DNA of 36,116 bases from Anaerolinea sp. (GTDB lineage Bacteria > Chloroflexota > Anaerolineae > SpSt-313): contig DYEI01000505.1 in NCBI GenBank assembly GCA_020725765.1, positions 1-36,116 of the forward strand, read 5' to 3'. Below, one piece after another: positions 32,440-36,116 of this stretch; positions within the stretch are counted from its first letter, which is position 1; each line of letters opens with the position of its first letter. The notes under the pieces were generated by a model that was not told the origin of the DNA, made no database searches, and was given only the letters and a program-made list of their open reading frames with translations. The position numbers were made by a program, and so were the translations under genes.

Positions 32440-34377
32440 ATGACGCAGAGCGAGCATTCGAGAGGAGTGTGCCACCGCGGCGCGGCGTTCAGGCCAGCGC
32501 CTGAGGGCACCTGGGTAAGCCGCAGAGCCCGGGCTTTGCTGCTCATCGCCTCGGTGCTGCTGGTGCTCGCGGCCGGCAGCTGTGCGGAAGGCACCAGCAT
32601 GGACCCTGAGGCTGTCCGCATCCCCTACTCCGAGTTCCGTGTGCAGCTGGAGGCAGGCAATGTCGCACGGATTGTGGCTCGGGGCAGCGAGATCCGTGGC
32701 GAACTCGAGTCGCCTGCCCAGACGATTGGGGGGACCAATGGGGCACTCGTGGACTATCGCAGGTTCGTCACGCACCGCCCGCCCTTTGAGGACCCGGAGC
32801 TGTATGCCCTGCTCCGTCGCCACAACGTCGAGCTGGACGTGCAGCAGGCAACCGACCTGAGCGGGGCCTGGACCGTGCTGTTGAACCTGCTGCCCATCCT
32901 GCTTCTCCTGGCGATCGGCTTTGCCCTCGCGCGCAGCATGCGAGGCCAGGGGCACACCCTGACCGATTTCGGCCGCAGCGGCGCCAAACTGTACCGCAAA
33001 GAGCCCGCGACCGCGGTGACCTTTGACGACGTCGCCGGAGCAGAGGGCGCCAAGGCGGAGCTGCAGGAGGTGATCGAGTTCCTGCGAAACCCCGCCAAGT
33101 TCCGTCGCCTCGGGGCGACCATGCCCAAGGGCATCCTGCTGGTCGGGGCGCCCGGCACGGGCAAGACGCTTCTCGCCCGCGCCGTCGCCGGCGAGGCAGG
33201 AGTCCCCTTCTACAGCATCACCGGATCCGACTTTATGGAGATGTTCGTGGGCGTCGGCGCGAGCCGCGTGCGCGACCTGTTTGCGGAGGCCAAGCGCACA
33301 CAGCCCAGCATCGTCTTTGTCGACGAGCTGGATAGCATCGGCCGACTGCGCGGGGCCGGCATCGGCGGGGGACACGACGAGCGCGAGCAGACGCTCAACC
33401 AGCTCCTCAGCGAGCTGGATGGCTTTGAGCGAAACGAGGGCGTGATCGTCCTCGCCGCCACCAACCGGCCCGATATCCTCGACCCCGCTCTGCTCCGCCC
33501 CGGACGCTTTGACCGACGGGTGACCGTCGACCTGCCCACGACCAGTCAGCGCGTCGCCATCCTGCGCGTCCATAGCCGCAACAAACCCCTCGCACCGGAC
33601 GTCGACCTCGAAGAGCTCGCGCGCAGCACGCCGGGGTTCTCAGGCGCGGACCTGGAGAACCTGCTCAACGAGGCCGCGCTGAACGCCGCGCGGGAAGGCA
33701 AGTCCGCCATCGACCGCTCCGACGTCGAGGACGCCCGAGACAAGGTCCTCATGGGCCTCAAGCGAGAGGGCATGGCCATCGGCGACGAGGAGAAGCAGCT
33801 CCTCGCCTACCATGAGGGCGGGCATGCGCTGGTCGCCATGCGCCTGCCGAGGGCCGACCCCATCCACAAGGTGACGATCGTACCCCGAGGGCGGGCCATG
33901 GGCATCACCCAGCAGTTGCCCGAGGGCGAGATACACGTCTACCCGCAGGACTATATGGCCGACCGCCTCGCCGTGCTCCTTGCCGGCCGGGCCAGCGAGA
34001 CCCTGGTCTTTGGCACGAGGACTTCAGGGGCGGAGGCGGACCTGCGGGAGGCAACCATGATCGCACACCGCATGGTGTCGAGCTGGGGTATGGGCCTCGA
34101 CCTCGGCCCGGTCAGCTTTGACACGGAGGGCGGGAGCGTGTTCCTGGGCGAGGACCTCGGCCGGCCCCGGCCCTACAGTGAGGAGACGGCCAGCCTCATC
34201 GACCGGGAAGTGCAGCGCCTCCTGAGCGAGAGCCTGGAAAGGGCGCGCACCATCCTCGAGCAGGACCGCCCGGCCCTCGTTGCCATCGCCACTGCCCTCG
34301 CAGAGAAGGAAGAGCTCACCGGTGAGGAGGTCAGGGAGATCGTCGAGCGTGCCAGTCAGCATGTGCCGGCGGGATAG
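32440..34377 (+). CDS. ftsH: ATP-dependent zinc metalloprotease FtsH
   Basis: 645 aa. It is a membrane-bound AAA+ protease for quality control of membrane and regulatory proteins. Two N-terminal membrane segments (about 30-48 and 145-166) flank an extracytoplasmic loop. Walker A GAPGTGKT (236-243), Walker [10 protein letters not shown] (291-299), and the SRH with arginine fingers [20 protein letters not shown] are intact. The zinc site is HEGGH (458-462) with D534 in [11 protein letters not shown]. The substrate pore motif is in [19 protein letters not shown] cysteine at 48 in AAGSC resembles a lipobox but lacks the usual Leu at -3. The ATG at 32440 follows GGGAGAG. It is probably co-expressed with the M50 protease. 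Confidence 0.96.
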   Translation: MTQSEHSRGVCHRGAAFRPAPEGTWVSRRARALLLIASVLLVLAAGSCAEGTSMDPEAVRIPYSEFRVQLEAGNVARIVARGSEIRGELESPAQTIGGTNGALVDYRRFVTHRPPFEDPELYALLRRHNVELDVQQATDLSGAWTVLLNLLPILLLLAIGFALARSMRGQGHTLTDFGRSGAKLYRKEPATAVTFDDVAGAEGAKAELQEVIEFLRNPAKFRRLGATMPKGILLVGAPGTGKTLLARAVAGEAGVPFYSITGSDFMEMFVGVGASRVRDLFAEAKRTQPSIVFVDELDSIGRLRGAGIGGGHDEREQTLNQLLSELDGFERNEGVIVLAATNRPDILDPALLRPGRFDRRVTVDLPTTSQRVAILRVHSRNKPLAPDVDLEELARSTPGFSGADLENLLNEAALNAAREGKSAIDRSDVEDARDKVLMGLKREGMAIGDEEKQLLAYHEGGHALVAMRLPRADPIHKVTIVPRGRAMGITQQLPEGEIHVYPQDYMADRLAVLLAGRASETLVFGTRTSGAEADLREATMIAHRMVSSWGMGLDLGPVSFDTEGGSVFLGEDLGRPRPYSEETASLIDREVQRLLSESLERARTILEQDRPALVAIATALAEKEELTGEEVREIVERASQHVPAG

Positions 34378-34412
34378 CCCCTGGCCACGTCCCGCACCGG
34401 CGCGTGATGCCC

Positions 34413-34425
34413 GCTACACTGTAGC
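34413..34425 (+). promoter_or_regulatory. 13-bp palindrome over a -10-like element upstream of encapsulated ferritin
   Basis: GCTACACTGTAGC is a perfect odd palindrome. It contains TACACT, a possible -10, 64 bases before the ferritin GTG start. No good -35 was found. It could be an operator for an iron or redox regulator, but the binding protein cannot be named. Confidence 0.4.
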
Positions 34426-34488
34426 AGGAATGAGAGATCACGACGTTAGCCCCACAATGCCAGCAACGGAGGAAAGGAGAACACCGCA

Positions 34489-34881
34489 GTGCCAACCGAT
34501 CCCTTTACCGGCCTCGTGCCGCGCAAGATGACGGCCAGTGAGCTGGCCCGCGCCATCCGCCTGGACATCCAGGCGGAGCTGGACGCCACCAACCTGTACC
34601 AGGCGCACATCGACGCGACCGATGACGAGCGCGCTAAGGCCATCCTCGCCCACATTCGCGACGAGGAGAAGGAGCACGCCGCCGAGTTCGTCGAGCTGCT
34701 CAAGCTTCTCGACCCGGACCAGGCCACCTATCTCGATGAGGCGCCCGGGGATGTAGCGCAGATCATCCGGGAGGCCCGCGGCGCGGCCGCCGGGCAGGGC
34801 ACGGGTGGACCCGAGGGGCGCCTCACGGTCGGGAGCTTGCTCGGCCGGCCCCAGGGTGAGATGGAGGAGGGCTATGCCTGA
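34489..34881 (+). CDS. Encapsulated ferritin (EncFtn)-like protein
   Basis: 130 aa. EncFtn is a ferroxidase that oxidises Fe2+ inside encapsulin shells, where iron is stored as mineral. The helical core shows the family pattern LDIQAELDATNLYQAHIDAT and then RDEEKEHAAEF, placing metal ligands E30, E60 and H63 (compare E32, E62, H65 of the Rhodospirillum protein). The C-terminal tail has an encapsulin targeting peptide RLTVGSLLGRP (111-121), after a Gly/Ala-rich linker. It starts with GTG, with AAAGGAG nine bases upstream. Its stop codon overlaps the encapsulin start, so the two are coupled. Confidence 0.92.
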   Translation: MPTDPFTGLVPRKMTASELARAIRLDIQAELDATNLYQAHIDATDDERAKAILAHIRDEEKEHAAEFVELLKLLDPDQATYLDEAPGDVAQIIREARGAAAGQGTGGPEGRLTVGSLLGRPQGEMEEGYA

Positions 34882-35716
34882 TTACCTGCTTAGGGACCAG
34901 GCGCCCCTCACCGAGCAGGAGTGGGGCCTCCTCGACGACGTCATAGTCCGCGTCGCCAGAAGGCAGCTTGTGGCCCGGCGTTTCCTCTCCATTGCCGGGC
35001 CGGTCGGCGCCGGCGTGCAGAGCTATCCGTCGGACCGCTACGGCGACGGCGCGGCCCAGATCAGCCTCTTCGGAGCAGAGGAAACAGGGAGGGTTCGCGT
35101 CCAGCGCCGGACCTTTGTGCCCCTGCCCATCCTGTGTCAGGATTTCACGATCAACTGGCGAGACCTCGAGAGCGCCCGCCGGTTGGGGGTGCCGCTCGAC
35201 ACGACCGCCTCCGCCATCGCCGCGGCGGCCGTCGCGACGATGGAGGACAGGCTCATCTTCGGTGGCCTTGACGAGATGCAGCAGCAAGGCCTTCTGAACG
35301 CCGAAGGCCGCCAGCAGTTGCCCCTGGGCGACTGGGCCACGACCGGTGGCGGCTTTGCCGCCATCGTGAGCGCGGCGGAGGCCCTCGTTGCCGCCGGGTT
35401 CGGCCAGCCGTTCACAGTGGTGCTCCCGCCCGCGCTCTACGCCAGGCTCAACCGCGTGTACGACAACACCGGCGTGCTCGAGCTCGATCAGGTGCGGCGG
35501 CTGGTTCGTGGGGGCGTGTACGTCACACCGGCACTGCCGCCAGGCGTGGCGGTCGTGCTGGCGCCCGGGCCCGAGAACCTGGACATCCTGATCGCGCTGG
35601 ATCTGACCGTCGCCTTCCTGGAGACGACCTCGATGGAGCATCACTTCCGGGTGTTGGAGGTCCTGAGCCCGCGGGTCAAGCGGCCCGAGGCGGTTGTGAC
35701 TCTGGGGCAGGTATAG
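34874..35716 (+). CDS. Encapsulin shell protein (family 1)
   Basis: 280 aa. HK97-fold shell protein that self-assembles into a proteinaceous nanocompartment. Conserved family features: the N-terminal helix ending LSIAGPVGAGVQSYP, VLPLP-like segment RRTFVPLPILCQDFTINWRD, the AAAVATMEDRLIFGG helix and the C-terminal AFLETTSMEHHFRVLEVLSP with ALDLTVA before it. The start ATG at 34874 overlaps the ferritin stop (ATGCCTGA). The frame extends to 34805 but that start lies within the ferritin gene. Cargo is almost certainly the preceding gene's product, through its C-terminal targeting peptide. Confidence 0.95.
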   Translation: MPDYLLRDQAPLTEQEWGLLDDVIVRVARRQLVARRFLSIAGPVGAGVQSYPSDRYGDGAAQISLFGAEETGRVRVQRRTFVPLPILCQDFTINWRDLESARRLGVPLDTTASAIAAAAVATMEDRLIFGGLDEMQQQGLLNAEGRQQLPLGDWATTGGGFAAIVSAAEALVAAGFGQPFTVVLPPALYARLNRVYDNTGVLELDQVRRLVRGGVYVTPALPPGVAVVLAPGPENLDILIALDLTVAFLETTSMEHHFRVLEVLSPRVKRPEAVVTLGQV

Positions 35717-35833
35717 TGCCAGCACCGGGGCACGAGCCTGTCCTGTCACAGCGAGCGCCCCGGGCTGGACCTCTGTGCGAAGTGGGGAGACTCGCCAGGC
35801 GGCAGCAGTCTGTGAGCAGTCGGCCCGACCGCC

Positions 35834-35898
35834 GAGGCAATCTCACCGGCGCGCAGGTGGGATTGCTTCGCCAGCCCGGCGGGCTGGCTCGCCGTGAC
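35834..35898. repeat. Dispersed repeat family 2, right-end unit
   Basis: Contains GAGGCAATCTC (35834-35844) and, after a short gap, GATTGCTTCGCCAGCCCGG and a GGCTGGCTCGCCGTGAC end. It is the same palindromic type as 19143-19280. Confidence 0.8.
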
Positions 35899-35989
35899 AG
35901 AAACAGCCTCCCCCAGCCGTGACTCCTTCAGGGGCGCATAGGCTGCCCTGGCCGCCTTACGTCGGCCCTTATCGAGGGTACCCCATCCC

Positions 35990-36116
35990 CCCGTCCCTCT
36001 TCCCCGCCGCCGAGGCGCCGGGGAAGAGGGCGTCTTATGGAGGGCCATTCCGGATTCCCCCCCCCGCGGCGCGCTATCCATTACCCACAAGTCGGGCTGC
36101 ACAGCATCACGGGGCA
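35990..36116 (-). repeat. Dispersed repeat family 1, copy C, at the right end
   Basis: Read on the minus strand from 36116: CCCGTGATGCTGTGCAGCCC, then ACTTGTGGGTAATGGATAGC and a GCCGCGGGGGG tract with GGGGAATCC, matching copy A (6930-6990). Further on, a 12-bp inverted repeat (35995-36006 and 36019-36030, CCCTCTTCCCCG arm) is present. The gene-free stretch 35717-36116 otherwise shows only the family-2 unit. Confidence 0.75.

Noticed and set aside
32530-32585. Lipoprotein signal in FtsH (AAGSC)
   Set aside because: Position -3 is Ala rather than Leu/Val/Ile and about 30 residues precede the hydrophobic stretch; an ordinary first membrane segment is more likely.

Overview
The window is a high-GC bacterial chromosome segment of about 36 kb. 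It holds 31 credible protein genes plus a few doubtful ones, and no rRNA or tRNA that I could recognise. Gene content (ffh-rpsP-khpA-rimM-dprA block, dnaX-ybaB-recR, YfhO-type membrane protein, M55 aminopeptidase, flavodiiron protein, iron-sulfur flavoprotein, encapsulin with encapsulated ferritin), frequent GTG/TTG starts and strong Shine-Dalgarno sites suggest a non-proteobacterial, possibly thermophilic or microaerophilic lineage. Chloroflexota is my best guess, but it is an inference and no marker here settles it.

Layout. (1) 262-6288, minus strand: a seven-gene run, ffh-rpsP-khpA-rimM-dprA-manC-cinA, behind a near-consensus promoter (6333-6361). It joins protein targeting and ribosome biogenesis to DNA-uptake and sugar-nucleotide genes. 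(2) 6289-7119: a decay region with the frameshifted C-terminal end of a uroporphyrinogen-decarboxylase-family gene and one copy of a dispersed repeat (family 1) containing a 57-bp perfect palindrome. (3) 7120-11306, minus: M55 aminopeptidase, DAHP synthase, and a flavodiiron protein followed by a divergent triosephosphate-isomerase-like gene. (4) 11307-17432: an accessory island with a second family-1 repeat, a stand-alone RQC-domain protein, an unknown protein coupled to a PD-(D/E)XK-type nuclease, an OLD-family ATPase/TOPRIM nuclease of visibly lower GC, and a GxxExxY-type PD-(D/E)XK protein. The last is framed by two oppositely oriented arrays of an about 11/22-bp ACGAAA-type repeat. The nuclease gene carries a shorter array of the same type with nearly the same 21-bp boundary. 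This is the most interesting part of the window. (5) 17433-25423, minus: YifB/ComM ATPase, a family-2 repeat cluster, a four-PAS/one-GAF histidine kinase, then dnaX-ybaB-recR plus a small ORF. (6) 25638-28533: an iron-sulfur flavoprotein (plus) and a YfhO-type membrane protein (minus). (7) 28864-35716, plus: a stress/proteostasis run of DUF883-like membrane-anchored protein, BON-domain protein, Zc3h12a/NYN-type RNase, unknown protein, M50 site-2 protease with CBS domains, FtsH, encapsulated ferritin and encapsulin shell. A sequence matching the sigma-54 -24/-12 consensus lies upstream of the first gene. (8) The right end has family-2 and family-1 repeats. Both window ends lie in family-1 repeat, in opposite orientation.

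How the genes work together. Three genome-maintenance modules occur here: DprA and ComM/YifB (transformation), RecR and DnaX (replication/repair), and a putative defence cluster. The flavodiiron protein, the iron-sulfur flavoprotein and the encapsulin/ferritin compartment point to oxygen or NO and iron management in a cell sensitive to oxidative stress. FtsH and the S2P-type protease beside membrane-anchored stress proteins suggest envelope quality control.
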